Below, piece after piece: positions 63,565-64,000 of a stretch of DNA of 64,000 bases. Each line of letters opens with the position of its first letter. Within the stretch, counting starts at the first letter, position 1. The notes under the pieces were generated by a model. That model searched no databases. It worked only from the letters and a program-made list of their open reading frames with translations, and was not told the origin of the DNA. The DNA comes from Watersipora subatra (lineage: Eukaryota; Bryozoa; Gymnolaemata; Cheilostomatida; Watersiporidae): contig NC_088716.1 in NCBI RefSeq assembly GCF_963576615.1, positions 63,848,728 through 63,912,727 of the forward strand, written 5' to 3'. The position numbers and the translations under genes were made by a program.

Positions 63565-64000
63565 TTACATGTTTGTATAGTGTGAGAGGCAGTGGTAGGC
63601 AAGAGTTACATGTTTGTATAGTGTGAGAGACAGTGGTGGGCAAGAGTTACATGTTTGTATAGTGTGAGAGACAGTGGTGGGCAAGAGTTACATGTTTGTA
63701 TAGTGTGAGAGACAGTGGTGGGCAAGAGTTACATGTTTGTATCGTGTGAGAGGCAGTGGTGGGCAAGAGTTACATGTTTGTATAGTGTGAGAGACAGTGG
63801 TGGGCAAGTGTTACATGTTTGTATAGTGTGAGAGACAGTGGTGGGCAAGAGTTACATATTTGTATAGTGTGAGAGGCAGTGATGGGCAAGAGTTACATGT
63901 TTGTATTGTGTGAGAGACAGTGGTGGGCAAGAGTTACATGTTTGTATAGTGTGAGAGACAGTGGTGGGCAAGAGTTACATGTTTGTATAGTGTGAGAGGC
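63565..64000. repeat. Minisatellite, 41-bp unit, >10 copies, runs off the window
   Basis: The unit is AGTTACATGTTTGTATAGTG, TGAGAGACAGTGGTGGGCAA, G. The array continues past the window end. Confidence 0.95.

Overview
The window is intron-rich, AT-rich animal nuclear DNA, not prokaryotic. Genes are split by GT-AG introns. Families seen are metazoan: tandem EGF domains, fatty-acid-binding proteins (FABP) and a WAP/antistasin-like inhibitor. Intergenic and intronic DNA is packed with minisatellites and small DNA transposons. A marine lophotrochozoan-type invertebrate fits best; the species cannot be fixed from the sequence.

Layout. (1) 1-11131, plus strand: the 3' part of a long gene coding for about 15 tandem 8-cysteine EGF repeats, with phase-compatible exons whose introns carry different minisatellites. 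The gene has a GC-AG intron and a terminal exon open in two frames, selected by a 41-nt cassette exon. (2) 13967-19381: a P-element-like transposon (8-bp target duplication, CA...TG ends, ~110-bp terminal inverted repeats) with a split THAP-domain gene on the minus strand. That gene is broken by a composite hAT-type insertion (15406-18380) with its own 8-bp duplication. (3) 20575-21534, plus: a three-exon secreted cysteine-rich protein with WAP-like and antistasin-like parts. (4) 26571-22371, minus: FABP exons in two tandem sets, probably one gene coding for a two-domain FABP. The two copies are almost identical over exons 1-3, introns included, but diverged in exon 4. A third FABP first exon lies at 62418-62499 on the plus strand. 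(5) 25.4-30.0 kb and 39.8-48.5 kb: MITEs with readable target duplications (hAT, TTAA-specific, TA-specific and TAA types), several nested, plus a Helitron-like fragment and a possible solo LTR. (6) 30.8-64 kb: many minisatellites, dominated by a 5.3-kb satellite of 59-bp units (48.9-54.2 kb) with local 177-bp trimer periodicity.

The genes do not form an operon or pathway. The WAP/antistasin gene and the FABP gene are convergent neighbours. The strongest biological stories are the FABP domain duplication with apparent conversion, the transposon-in-transposon THAP locus, and direct evidence that some minisatellites were born by amplifying a segment inside dispersed transposons.
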